Shown here one piece after another: positions 1 to 9,751 of a stretch of 41,952 bases of DNA. Every line of letters starts with the position of its first letter. Position 1 is the first letter of the stretch. Both the position numbers and the translations under genes were made by a program. The stretch lies in NCBI RefSeq assembly GCF_016583795.1, contig NZ_NRRS01000030.1, positions 1-41,952 of the forward strand, in the 5' to 3' direction. The notes below the pieces were generated by a model. It was given only the letters and a program-made list of their open reading frames with translations. It was not told the DNA's origin and searched no databases. This stretch comes from Rhabdochromatium marinum. GTDB taxonomy: Bacteria; Pseudomonadota; Gammaproteobacteria; Chromatiales; Chromatiaceae.

Positions 1-1112
1 GCATCCGCGCGGTCGCGATAGAGCTGCGCGACGGTGAGAATCTCATGAGCCAGCGAGGTGATCAGCACGGCGTATTCATAGACCACCGTCTCCTCGACCA
101 ATTCCGCGAAGCTCAGTTGTAATTGATCGGGGTTGCGCTCATCGACCACCGCTAAGTCGCCTTTGATCCGCCGCCGCAGCACAATGGCGCGGCGATGCCG
201 CCCCCAGCCCTGGAGGCGCAGCGGGGTCTCCGCCCCTTCCCAGCCCTGGCCGGCCTCGCACCAGTCGGCCTCGCGCATTAGCCGCTCAATGCTTTGCTTG
301 ACGCCCTTGCTCAAGCGCAGCTTGAACAGCAACGGCACCCCTTCCTGTTCGGCGCGGGCCATGTTGGCTTCGGTGCCCCAGTCACGATCGCCGCGGATCA
401 GCGATGGCCACAGCGGACGCGGCAGCCGATCCAGCAGTTCCCACAATCCCGGGGCACTGTATTTCGAGGCGTTCTGATTGCCGGGCTTGACCTCGACGTC
501 AAGAATGAGACGCAAGCCGGCAACGAAATAGGTGTGATAGGTATGAGACGGACGTCCGGGTTTGTGCGGGTTATAGCCTTTCTCCGCGCCCTCCTGGTGA
601 CCATAAAGCGGCTTGATAGTGACATCCATGTCGAGTATCCAGGGTTCGCGCAATAATGGATTGACGCCGTATTCCAAATGGTCTTGAAGCCATTTGACGC
701 CGAGGGTTTCCTCGATCTTCTTGAGGTTGCGACGAATCGAATCTTCGCTCATGACTTGGCTAATGCCCAGCAGCAGCGGATTGACCCCGTCACTGCGTAG
801 GGCATTGATATGCGCATAACGCTGGTGTCCCGCCAGCAACGAGAGTAACAGCGTTCCCAGAATCTCGCGGTTCTCCGGGGCATTGGGGCTCTTGAGCTGA
901 AGGGGGCAACTCTCGACCCAAGCATCAAAGACCCCGCTCACATGCAGGAAGTCGATAAAGAACGGTAATTGACCAAACGGCGTGACGGCGGCCTGAGGGT
1001 CCCATTCTACGTGCACACGACCACCAAAGGTCGTCACGGGAATGGGGCCGGCGTGCGGCACCAGCGCCTGCTTCGAACCTTCACCCGTAGGGTGAGCGGA
1101 TAATTCGTTCAT
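1..1112 (-). CDS. IS4-type DDE transposase, C-terminus off the window
   Basis: The minus frame is open from an ATG at 1112 to the window edge (about 370 residues). The start follows AAGGAGG by a good distance. Visible family features are an aspartate in a DMDVT block (first catalytic Asp), GDRDWG (second Asp), and near the edge YRDRADA. The last fits the beginning of the Y-x2-R-x3-E-x6-K signature of IS4-superfamily transposases; the Glu and Lys would lie just outside. The product would catalyse cut-and-paste transposition of its own element. IS4 versus IS1380 placement is my inference. The frame has no internal stop, so the gene may be intact. The element's inverted repeat on this side could not be identified. 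Confidence 0.88.
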   Translation of the reverse strand, partial: MNELSAHPTGEGSKQALVPHAGPIPVTTFGGRVHVEWDPQAAVTPFGQLPFFIDFLHVSGVFDAWVESCPLQLKSPNAPENREILGTLLLSLLAGHQRYAHINALRSDGVNPLLLGISQVMSEDSIRRNLKKIEETLGVKWLQDHLEYGVNPLLREPWILDMDVTIKPLYGHQEGAEKGYNPHKPGRPSHTYHTYFVAGLRLILDVEVKPGNQNASKYSAPGLWELLDRLPRPLWPSLIRGDRDWGTEANMARAEQEGVPLLFKLRLSKGVKQSIERLMREADWCEAGQGWEGAETPLRLQGWGRHRRAIVLRRRIKGDLAVVDERNPDQLQLSFAELVEETVVYEYAVLITSLAHEILTVAQLYRDRAD

Positions 1113-1395
1113 CAGCGCCTCCTTCAGCTAATATTTCAGTCGGTTAGCCGATTATGGCAGGCGAGCATCTGCTCTTTCTAGGATCACCACTGCCATGCAA
1201 CGGCTGAAGCGTTGGTTCAACGCGTGCATCAATTCGCCAAGAACATCAACCGCAACGTCTTTGAAGTAGCGGCTCGCCTGTGGGTAAAGATCGCCCTCGA
1301 CCAAGAGGAAAAAACTACGTACTCCAGGTTAGACGCGGTTTAAACAGAGTGCAGTCGCGCATTCTTGACCTGAGCGGATTCCCAGCGAGCGTTTA
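1113..1395. other. Intergenic stretch with a possible gene remnant
   Basis: There is no complete gene here. On the plus strand, 1182-1343 is an open frame without a convincing start. It ends at TAA and reads as a plausible protein tail, with FAKNINRNVFEVAARLWVK in its middle. This could be the 3' remnant of a gene cut by the neighbouring insertion sequence. I do not recognise the family. Confidence 0.3.
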
Positions 1396-4300
1396 TCAAG
1401 ACCTGTGTGTGGAATCCGATGATGCAGCCCCTAAAATGAGCGAACCATGAGTACTTGGGATGGAGGGAAAGGTTTTTTTTTGCACGTCGTGTTTCGCAGG
1501 TTTGCAGCAGCACTGAAGGGAGTGTAGCCGTGCCCGACGCACCAGTGACGCACTGGGTTCAAAGCGCGCATCGGCGCGACCGGCAAAGACGCGCAAATCC
1601 TCCAGAATCATTGCCCAACAGCTTGGGGCAATGAGCCCGGCGTCGCCGTGCGAAGACACCCGCAGCAGAATGTCACGCTTTTGACGAAAGATCTCGATGT
1701 GCAGTGCAACCGGATTGTTCACCTGGGGACACTGGTGCGGCTCGGTGACAGTGGCGGGTGACTGGGCATACAGCAGCAGTTTCAGTTCAATCAGGTTAGT
1801 GGCCAATTCTGGAGCCTGGGTTGCAACGCGGCTCAGGGCGCAATCGGGCGTGCGACAGCGCTCGCGTAAAGCAAAGGACAGCTCGCGGTCAATGAACACC
1901 CGAATCGAGTGCTCAATTGCGCGCAGGCGCCGTTCACATACCCGAACTTTGCGTGGGTACAGGCTTTGATCGCGCAGCTGTTGCTCGATAACCGCTCGCA
2001 CGCGATCATAGGCTTTCGGCAGAGCGCCACTGTGAAAGCCCCGATACAGAATGCCGCGCATGGTTTCGCCATGGCTGCCGATAACCGCCGGTTCGAGCGC
2101 CAGCGTTGCAATGCCCTGTGCATCGACACCGCGCAAGGCGGCACTGTGATTGGCCTGATACAGCTTCCAGTTCTCTTTTAATTCCCACACCACAAAACCA
2201 AAGAGCCCTGGTAGTAGCACCACGGTTAGGGTAATCAGTGGAATTCCAATCAGTCCCGGCAGAATGGAGTCACTCATCTCCAGCATCAGCGCCGTGATGC
2301 CCGGTAAAAACGGCAGCATTAACTTATGGCCAATGGTAACGATTGGAAAATGCTTAACCGGATTGATCTGCGGCTCCACCAGCACTGTGATGTAGAACTG
2401 TAACAGGGCCTCGGCAAAGGCCCAGAGTGGCGCCGCCAGGGCTTTCAGCAGCAAGCCACCGAGCGGTTCCTGCAAATGATGTGTGAGTGCTTCTTCCACC
2501 CGGTGCAGCGCTTGGGCAATACGTCGGGTGGCCTCCTTGAACAGATACAGCAGATGCTGAATCAGTCCCAACACCAGAGTTTGATTGATGCGACGTTGCA
2601 ACTGGCTCAGGTGTGTTACCAGATTGTCGATAAAGCGTCGCCCGGCCGGCGTATTGCGCGCCAGAGTGCCCAGCGCAAAGGCCAGTGCCAGCAGCCAGAA
2701 ACCGGGTTTAATCGGAACTTCCTCAACCAGCACTGCCAGCGCAATGATGGGTGTGAGCGGCAGAATGCCGAACAATAACGGCTGAATGAAATGCCGCGCC
2801 AGACCGCGAATCAGGCCGGTACCGAGCAGCCCGGACAGCGGCGGCCAGGCCAGCAGGTGCCAGGGAGCCTGGATCACCAGAAAATCGAACAGCGCCCGGC
2901 TGCCATGCCAGATGGCGTGCAGCACATGGCGACCGATATCGGTGTGTATGACCAGGTTGGCCAGGGTACCACCGGCGGTGACAGTCAGCGGCGTGGCCAG
3001 ATGAAAGCTCGGCTCGACCTCCGGGAACAGATGCAGAATCAGGCCAATGCTTTTCAGCACCAAATAGGTGACGCCAAAGGGCACCAGAACATGGCGTAGG
3101 ACAGCACGCCCGGCACGGGTGCCAAACAAGGGGGCCGAGAGCTGCTGCAAGCCTTTGATGTAAATTTCACCGGGGCGGTAAACCCCGGGCAGCGCCTGTG
3201 CGGCGGTGTGATCGAAGCGGCGCAGGCGGTCGCCGCGATAAAATTCCTCCAGGGTTGAATCGGGCAAACGCAACACATTGCGCGCCACAATGTCGCGCAC
3301 GTCGGTAAACTTCAGTTGCCGGCGCTGCTTGATGACATCGAGAAGTTCGCAGCGCATTTTGTGCTCGGCTACGCGTTCACGATGATTACGCGGCACAAAG
3401 TCGGCCTGACGCAGTGCGTGCGTCAAGCGCGGCATCAGTTGCGCTTCGAGTCGCTGGCTCAGGGCCGTGCGCATCTGCTCCAGCAACTTGGCAAAAACTT
3501 CCAGTTCGTGCAGCGGCCAGTCAAGATCGTCGATGCGCACGCGCGCAATTTGCAGGGAGCGCAGACAGTGCAGCGGCGCCTGAAATGGCAGCATTTCGCG
3601 CAGGCGTATCTGCCCGCGACTGCGCATCCAGCCCCAGAGCCGCAGCCGGTAGTAATCATCGCGCGTTTCGCCCAGCACCTGCTCCAGTTGGCTTAAGACC
3701 GCGCGCGCCACCGGCGAGGCGCTGAGACCGCGGTCCTCGGCGGCCAGACGCTGCACTAGCGCGTCGAGTTGTTTAGCCGCCTCGGGTCGCAAAGCCAGCT
3801 TGGCGGCCAATTCAGCGGCCAGACTCTGTTCACAATCGGCTTCGTGTGCGGCTAGGGTCTGGCACAGATCGCTGGCAGAATCGCCGCAGAATTGCATGAG
3901 ACGCAGCAGCAGACGGCGCGCATCCGCCAGATGCACCAGCGCACAGGCAAAGCGACCGCGCCTTTCGTTGCGCACGGCGGCAGCCATGGCATGGCGCAAC
4001 AGGCTGAGTCCGGCCTCCAGCCAGACACCGGAAGGCTGCTGCCGGGGGCGATTTTGCAAATACTCTAGGCTGGGTGCAAACACGATTCGCCCTATCAGGC
4101 GACTTAGGCGGGCACTGAAATGGTCCCAAAAGCGGGCCGCAAAGGCCCGTTTCGGCCTGATGCGCACGGCTTCATGCAAGGCCGCGCGACAGCGTGCCTC
4201 AAACGCCTGGGGCACCGCTGCCGGTGGTGGCGCGGCGGCCTGACGTGCCTGTGCCACCTGATGGCGCCGCGCGGCTGCGGCGTGAATCGCTTGCTGGGCT

Positions 4301-5160
4301 GCGGCATAGTCTGGGTCGCGTTCGCCGCGCGTTAATCCGCCTGGGAGCAAGGGTAGGGGTTCGAGCGCAGCATCTCCGGCGTTAGGCCGGGTTTTGTGCA
4401 GCAGTTGCGGTAAGGCGGGGTCATGCGATGACCAGGCAGGCACGGTGTCGGCTGCCAGACTGGGCGGCGGTGGAAGATGCAGCCCGCTGGCGGTCAGCCA
4501 AGTGTCGATGCGCGCCCAATCCTGCACGGCAGGAAAATAAAAAGCCCGCGCACCGGGAGCGAAATAGCGCAGACGCACCACCCGGGCGATGAAGGCACGG
4601 CAGATCAGGTTGTCATCCCAGATGGGCAGAATGAGACCATCGCGGTCCAGCACGCTTCGCAATTCGGCAAAGCCGTGCGGACCAACCAGCGCGCGCAACC
4701 GTTGGGCGCTGAAGTCAGATTTGTGAGCCTGCTTCTGATTCTGGGCTGGCTCGTCAGCTGCCTCAGTTTCCCGGTCGCGCGCCAGCTGCCAGTGACGGGC
4801 GACTTCGGCCTCGAAAGTGCGTGCCCAGTAGTCATGGCGCAGCCGCCGAAAGCCCAGGCCATCAATCCCCGGGGTGCGCGGCGAGGGCAACAGCAGCACA
4901 TAGTGCGGCAGTTTCAGGCCCTCAATTACAGACAAGGCTTCAGGATTTTCTGTTTCCAGACCAAACAGAAAGTCTTCGCGGCGCATTAAATAGTAGGGCA
5001 GGTCGGGAATCGACACTTCCGAAGCCTGCGCGCCCAGTTGTTCCTGAATCAGGCGCTCAATTGCGCGAGCATGAAACAGAAAAACCCCATCGGCCGGGTT
5101 CAAAATCTGCTGGCGAAAGTTCTTCGCGTTGGCGATTACAGGGGTTTCGCTGGTGGTCAT
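1396..5160 (-). CDS. Large multi-domain membrane protein of unknown function
   Basis: About 1254 residues if translation starts at the ATG at 5160 (MTTSETPVIANAKNFRQQ). The frame stays open to 5382, but that extension is low-complexity in style and would run into the divergent putP start, so 5160 is preferred. The first 650 or so residues look soluble, with Pro/Ala-rich stretches and a long Arg/Leu-rich helical portion. Roughly residues 680-1000 hold several hydrophobic segments, including a block rich in LPGLIGIPLITLTVVLLPGL. The last 250 residues are soluble again, with basic helices. I do not recognise a catalytic motif or family. It stands alone, divergent from putP and next to a transposase. 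Confidence 0.8.
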   Translation of the reverse strand: MTTSETPVIANAKNFRQQILNPADGVFLFHARAIERLIQEQLGAQASEVSIPDLPYYLMRREDFLFGLETENPEALSVIEGLKLPHYVLLLPSPRTPGIDGLGFRRLRHDYWARTFEAEVARHWQLARDRETEAADEPAQNQKQAHKSDFSAQRLRALVGPHGFAELRSVLDRDGLILPIWDDNLICRAFIARVVRLRYFAPGARAFYFPAVQDWARIDTWLTASGLHLPPPPSLAADTVPAWSSHDPALPQLLHKTRPNAGDAALEPLPLLPGGLTRGERDPDYAAAQQAIHAAAARRHQVAQARQAAAPPPAAVPQAFEARCRAALHEAVRIRPKRAFAARFWDHFSARLSRLIGRIVFAPSLEYLQNRPRQQPSGVWLEAGLSLLRHAMAAAVRNERRGRFACALVHLADARRLLLRLMQFCGDSASDLCQTLAAHEADCEQSLAAELAAKLALRPEAAKQLDALVQRLAAEDRGLSASPVARAVLSQLEQVLGETRDDYYRLRLWGWMRSRGQIRLREMLPFQAPLHCLRSLQIARVRIDDLDWPLHELEVFAKLLEQMRTALSQRLEAQLMPRLTHALRQADFVPRNHRERVAEHKMRCELLDVIKQRRQLKFTDVRDIVARNVLRLPDSTLEEFYRGDRLRRFDHTAAQALPGVYRPGEIYIKGLQQLSAPLFGTRAGRAVLRHVLVPFGVTYLVLKSIGLILHLFPEVEPSFHLATPLTVTAGGTLANLVIHTDIGRHVLHAIWHGSRALFDFLVIQAPWHLLAWPPLSGLLGTGLIRGLARHFIQPLLFGILPLTPIIALAVLVEEVPIKPGFWLLALAFALGTLARNTPAGRRFIDNLVTHLSQLQRRINQTLVLGLIQHLLYLFKEATRRIAQALHRVEEALTHHLQEPLGGLLLKALAAPLWAFAEALLQFYITVLVEPQINPVKHFPIVTIGHKLMLPFLPGITALMLEMSDSILPGLIGIPLITLTVVLLPGLFGFVVWELKENWKLYQANHSAALRGVDAQGIATLALEPAVIGSHGETMRGILYRGFHSGALPKAYDRVRAVIEQQLRDQSLYPRKVRVCERRLRAIEHSIRVFIDRELSFALRERCRTPDCALSRVATQAPELATNLIELKLLLYAQSPATVTEPHQCPQVNNPVALHIEIFRQKRDILLRVSSHGDAGLIAPSCWAMILEDLRVFAGRADARFEPSASLVRRARLHSLQCCCKPAKHDVQKKTFPSIPSTHGSLILGAASSDSTHRS

Positions 5161-5286
5161 CGGCTTCTCTGTCACGCAACTGACTTGCAAGGCCGCCGCC
5201 GAACGGGGCATGCTGCGACCTGGTGGGCGGTCAGCTTCAGGGGCTGGATACCGCTGATCTAAGCTTAACAAGCACAGGGCGGGCTG

Positions 5287-6807
5287 ATGCAGGAACCCAT
5301 GCAATTTTCCGTGGCGGCGACCTTTGTTCTCTACCTGCTGGTGATGATCGGTATTGGAGTCTGGGCCTATCGCCGTACCCATGACTCGGCGGATTATTTC
5401 CTCGGCGGACGCCAGCTTGGCCCCTGGCCGGCGGCGCTCTCGGCCAGTGCCTCGGACATGAGCGGCTGGCTGTTACTTGGCTTGCCTGGGCTGGCGTTCA
5501 CCTCCGGTATGCAATCGGTCTGGCTGGCCGGTGGACTGCTGCTCGGCACGTATCTCAACTGGCTAATGGTCGCCCGTCCTCTGCGGCAATTCACCCAGGA
5601 AGCTAATGATGCCTTAACCATCCCGGAATTTCTGGCTAATCGTTTTGGCGATTCCAAGCACGTCTTGCAGGTGATTGCAGCGCTGTTTATTTTATTGTTC
5701 TTCCTGTTTTATACCAGCTCGGGCCTGGTGGCCGGGGGCAAGTTGTTTGAAACCCTGTTTGGACTGGATGCGCGCATCGCCACCACCATTGGTGCCCTGG
5801 TCATCATGTCCTACACCCTGAGCGGTGGTTTTCTGGCGGTTTCCTGGACTGATCTGGTGCAGGGATTGCTGATGTTGGCAGCCTTGCTGCTGGTGCCGGT
5901 GATGGTGGTGCAGGCCGACGGTGGCTTCTCTGCCATGCATAGCACGCTGGTGGCGGACCATCCGCACCTGTTTTCGCTCTGGACCGACAACGATGGCGAG
6001 CCGCTGGGCTGGATTGCGATTGCCTCTCTGGCCGCCTGGGGACTGGGCTATTTCGGTCAGCCGCATATTCTGGCGCGTTTTGCTGGCATTCGCGATCAGC
6101 AAGCGGTGCCAATGGCACGGCGCATTGCTGTGACCTGGAGCGCGCTCAGCCTGGGGGGCGCCATTTTGGTCGGACTCGCAGGACTGGCCTGGGTGGATGG
6201 CCATCTGGGCGGCGAGCTGGCCGATGCCGAGACCATTTTCATGGTGCTGGTCGAGACGCTCTTTCATCCGGTCATTGCCGGAATCCTGCTAGCCGCCATT
6301 CTGGCGGCCATTATGAGCACGGCTGATTCACAGCTGCTGGTGTCCTCCTCGGCGCTGACCGAAGACCTTTACCGTCAGCTCATCCGCCGCAACGCTGAGC
6401 CTGGTGAGGTGGTGCTGGTCGGACGCCTCGCGGTGGTGCTGCTGGCGCTGATTGCACTGCTGTTGGCGCTGGAACCCGACAACACGGTGCTGGGCCTGGT
6501 GGCGTATGCCTGGGCCGGTTTCGGCGCCGCCTTCGGTCCAGTGCTGGTGCTGTCGTTGTACTGGCAGGGCATGACGCGTGCCGGTGCATTGGCCGGCATC
6601 ATCACTGGCGGTCTGGTGGTGGTGGGATGGAAACTACTTGAAGGCGGTCTGTTTGATCTTTATGAGATTGTTCCCGGTGTGATCGCGGCCACTATGGCGA
6701 TTGTGGTGACCAGCCGGCTGAGCACGCCGACTGCGCCGGAGATTCTGGCGCGTTTTGAGCGTTTCCGCACCGCCGGGTCCGCAGTTCCGCAAGAGTCCGA
6801 TCTATGA
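5287..6807 (+). CDS. putP: Sodium/proline symporter
   Basis: 506 residues, the usual length for PutP of the sodium:solute symporter family, an inner-membrane carrier that imports proline with Na+. The N-terminus gives a first membrane helix followed by the family block YFLGGRQLGPWPAALSASAS, then DMSGWLLLGLPG. About a dozen hydrophobic helices follow, and the conserved ADSQLLVSSSALTEDLY segment is present. The start at 5287 follows AGGGCGG; an ATG at 5299 is an alternative that would shorten the protein by four residues. Its stop overlaps the glnE start by four bases (ATGA), so the two are probably cotranscribed, an uncommon pairing. Substrate assignment to proline rather than another solute rests on overall resemblance. 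Confidence 0.9.
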   Translation: MQEPMQFSVAATFVLYLLVMIGIGVWAYRRTHDSADYFLGGRQLGPWPAALSASASDMSGWLLLGLPGLAFTSGMQSVWLAGGLLLGTYLNWLMVARPLRQFTQEANDALTIPEFLANRFGDSKHVLQVIAALFILLFFLFYTSSGLVAGGKLFETLFGLDARIATTIGALVIMSYTLSGGFLAVSWTDLVQGLLMLAALLLVPVMVVQADGGFSAMHSTLVADHPHLFSLWTDNDGEPLGWIAIASLAAWGLGYFGQPHILARFAGIRDQQAVPMARRIAVTWSALSLGGAILVGLAGLAWVDGHLGGELADAETIFMVLVETLFHPVIAGILLAAILAAIMSTADSQLLVSSSALTEDLYRQLIRRNAEPGEVVLVGRLAVVLLALIALLLALEPDNTVLGLVAYAWAGFGAAFGPVLVLSLYWQGMTRAGALAGIITGGLVVVGWKLLEGGLFDLYEIVPGVIAATMAIVVTSRLSTPTAPEILARFERFRTAGSAVPQESDL

Positions 6808-9698
6808 GTACCGCAGTCGCTTCGAGTCCCAACGAGAACCACTGGCAGGACTGGCTCGCCTGGGCTGCACAGGCTGGCGTCCGGGTGCCGGATACGCCGG
6901 AATTCCATCAGGCGCGCGAGCGCGTATGGGCAGGCAGCGAATATGTCGCCCTGAGTGCCGCACGCCATCCGCAAGCCCTGGCCGAACTGCTCACCAGCGA
7001 TGCCCTGACGCGCAACGATGGCGCTGCCACCATCAACACCAGGCTGCAACAGGCACTGGCGGAGGTCAGCGACGAAGAGACCCTGGGCATCGCGCTGCGC
7101 CAGCTGCGCCGCACCCAGATGATGCGCATCATCTGGCGCGATCTGGCCGGTTGGGCCGATCTGGATGAAACCCTGGCCGATCTCAGTGCATTGGCGGAGG
7201 CCTGCGTTTGCCACAGCCTGGCGCGGCTTGAACCCTGGCTGCAGGCCGAACTTGGCGAGCCGCACGATGCCGACGGGGTGCCGCAGCGCCTGCTGGTGCT
7301 GGGCATGGGGAAACTGGGCGCCGGTGAGCTGAATCTGTCCTCGGATATTGATCTGATCTTTGCCTACCCCAGCAAGGGCGAGGTACAGGGCGGTCCACGC
7401 GCGCTGAGCAATGAGCAGTTCTTCACCCGCCTGTGTCAGCGCCTGATCAAGGCCCTGGATGCTCAGACTCCCGAGGGCTTTGTGTTTCGCGTCGATGCCC
7501 GCTTGCGACCCTTCGGCGACGCCGGCCCGCTGGCCATGCACTTTGATGCGCTCGAAGCCTATTACCACGCCCATGCGCGGGAGTGGGAACGCTACGCCAT
7601 GATCAAGGCGCGGGTCATCGCCGGGCCGCCCCAGGCCGGCGCGGAACTCATGGCCATGTTGCGCCCCTTCGTCTATCGGCGCTATCTCGACTTTGGGGCC
7701 ATTGATTCGCTGCGCCATCTCAAGCGCCTGATTGATCAGGAGGTCAGGCGCAAGGGTATGGCCGATAATATCAAGCTCGGCCCCGGCGGTATTCGCGAGA
7801 TCGAATTCATCGGTCAGTCGTTTCAGCTCATTCGCGGTGGGCGTGAGCCGGAGCTGCAATGTCGGGCAATTTTGCAGGTGCTCCAGCAGCTGATGCACAA
7901 GGGGCTGCTGGACGCCGAGGTGGTGGCCGAATTGACTGCCGCGTATCGCTTTTTGCGCCGCACGGAAAATCGCCTGCAAGCCTGGGCGGATCGCCAGACC
8001 CATAGCCTGCCCACCCGCGATGCCGAACTGGAGCGCCTCGCTCACACACTGGAGTTTCCCGATCGGGCCAGCTTTCTGGCGCAGCTCAGGACGCATCGCG
8101 AGAAGGTGCAGCAGCATTTCGATGCTATCTTTGCCGAGCCCGATCAGGCCGAATCAGGCGCTGACCAGGGCTTAGGCGAGCTATGGAACGAGCCACCGGA
8201 ACCAGCCGAGGCGAGCGCCACGCTCAGTCGGGCCGGGTTTCGTGACCCGGAACATGCCTGGCAGCGCCTGGAACAATTCCGCCAGAGCGTGCAACGCAAA
8301 GGTCTGGGGCAGCTGGCGCTGGAGCGGCTGCAATGCCTGATGCCGCGTCTGCTCGATCAGCTCACGGCCAGCGATGTCAGCACCGCCAACAGCGCTGAGC
8401 AGGCGCTGACTCTGGATGTCACTCTGGATCGGGTGCTCCATGTGCTGGAAGCCGTGCTGGGGCGCACCGCCTATCTGTCCCTGCTGGTTGAGCGTCCGGA
8501 TGCCCTGCGCCAACTGACGCAGCTGTGCGCCATGAGCCCCTGGTTTAGCGAACGCACCGCACGGGCGCCGGTGCTGCTGGACGAACTGCTCGACGCCCGG
8601 CGCCTGTTCGCCCCACTGCGGCGCGCGGACTTGGACGCCGAACTGGATGCCCTGCTGGCACCGCTTGGCGCCGATGATCTGGAACAACGCATGGAGCGTT
8701 TGCGCCAATTCGCCCAGGGCAATCAGCTGCGGGTGGCCGCCGCCGACATCACCGGTGCCATTGAGCTGATGGTGGTCAGCGACTATTTGACTGAAATCGC
8801 AGAGGTTGCGGTCGCACGCAGTCTCAGCCTGGCCTGGGATGGCTTGCAGGCACGCCATGGCGTTCCGGCGGGTCGCGATCGCCAGCACAACGGTTTTTTA
8901 GTGTTGGGTTACGGCAAGCTCGGTGGCCTGGAACTGGGCTATCACTCCGATCTGGATCTGGTGTTTCTCTATGATGGCGAGGATGCGCTGGAAGCCACCG
9001 ATGGCGAGCGTCCCGTCACGGCTGCGCAGTTCTATATTCGCCTCGGCCAGCGGCTGATTCATATCATGACTACGCCGACCTACTCCGGGGTTCTGTATGA
9101 CATCGATATGCGCCTGCGCCCGGATGGGCAGAAGGGGATGATCGCGCGCGCGCTTGATTCCTTCGCCAGCTATCAGCGCCACGAGGCCTGGGCCTGGGAA
9201 CATCAGGCGCTGGTGCGCGCCCGACCGGTCGCCGGTGACCCGCGCCTGGCACAACGCTTTGCCGCCGTACGGCGCGAAATTCTGTGCCTGGAGCGCGACC
9301 CGGAGCAGATTCGCACCAAGGTGCGTGAGATGCGCGCCAAAATGCGCGCCACTCTCGATCAGAGCCATGCGCAGCAATTTGACCTCAAGCAGGGGCGTGG
9401 CGGTATTGCCGACATCGAGTTTATGGTTCAATACGCAGTGCTGCGGTGGGCGGCGCGCTACCCGGAGCTGACCGACTGGACGGATAATATCCGTCTGCTG
9501 GAAACGCTCAACCGGCTCGATCTGCTGCCTGAGGATACGGCTGCCGTGCTCACCCAGGCCTATAAATCCCTGCGCGCGGCCTATCATCGCAATGCGTTAC
9601 GCGATGCGCCCGGGTGCGTAAACAACGATCAACTGGTCAGCGAGCGCCAGCAGGTGGTGCAATGCTGGGACAGCCTGATGGAGGATCAGCATCGCTGA
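6804..9698 (+). CDS. glnE: Glutamine synthetase adenylyltransferase/deadenylase
   Basis: 964 residues, normal for bifunctional GlnE, which adds AMP to and removes it from glutamine synthetase in response to PII state and so sets nitrogen assimilation. Two nucleotidyltransferase domains are visible. The N-terminal one has GMGKLGAGELNLSSDIDL near residue 170 and the C-terminal one GYGKLGGLELGYHSDLDL near residue 700; both keep the G-K-L-G and D-x-D signature. The helical regions after each, with GPGGIREIEF and GRGGIADIEFM, are also typical. Overlap with putP by ATGA suggests translational coupling. ilvE follows after about 50 bases, so an operon putP-glnE-ilvE is plausible. Confidence 0.97.
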   Translation: MSTAVASSPNENHWQDWLAWAAQAGVRVPDTPEFHQARERVWAGSEYVALSAARHPQALAELLTSDALTRNDGAATINTRLQQALAEVSDEETLGIALRQLRRTQMMRIIWRDLAGWADLDETLADLSALAEACVCHSLARLEPWLQAELGEPHDADGVPQRLLVLGMGKLGAGELNLSSDIDLIFAYPSKGEVQGGPRALSNEQFFTRLCQRLIKALDAQTPEGFVFRVDARLRPFGDAGPLAMHFDALEAYYHAHAREWERYAMIKARVIAGPPQAGAELMAMLRPFVYRRYLDFGAIDSLRHLKRLIDQEVRRKGMADNIKLGPGGIREIEFIGQSFQLIRGGREPELQCRAILQVLQQLMHKGLLDAEVVAELTAAYRFLRRTENRLQAWADRQTHSLPTRDAELERLAHTLEFPDRASFLAQLRTHREKVQQHFDAIFAEPDQAESGADQGLGELWNEPPEPAEASATLSRAGFRDPEHAWQRLEQFRQSVQRKGLGQLALERLQCLMPRLLDQLTASDVSTANSAEQALTLDVTLDRVLHVLEAVLGRTAYLSLLVERPDALRQLTQLCAMSPWFSERTARAPVLLDELLDARRLFAPLRRADLDAELDALLAPLGADDLEQRMERLRQFAQGNQLRVAAADITGAIELMVVSDYLTEIAEVAVARSLSLAWDGLQARHGVPAGRDRQHNGFLVLGYGKLGGLELGYHSDLDLVFLYDGEDALEATDGERPVTAAQFYIRLGQRLIHIMTTPTYSGVLYDIDMRLRPDGQKGMIARALDSFASYQRHEAWAWEHQALVRARPVAGDPRLAQRFAAVRREILCLERDPEQIRTKVREMRAKMRATLDQSHAQQFDLKQGRGGIADIEFMVQYAVLRWAARYPELTDWTDNIRLLETLNRLDLLPEDTAAVLTQAYKSLRAAYHRNALRDAPGCVNNDQLVSERQQVVQCWDSLMEDQHR

Positions 9699-9751
9699 TC
9701 CCAGGCTGGATGCAGCCGCTGGTGCGAATTGACAACTGGAGACATCAACAC

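Noticed and set aside
6660-8117. 485-codon open frame on the minus strand antisense to glnE
   Set aside because: It is a shadow of the GC-rich glnE frame; the plus frame has clear family motifs, and the minus product shows none.
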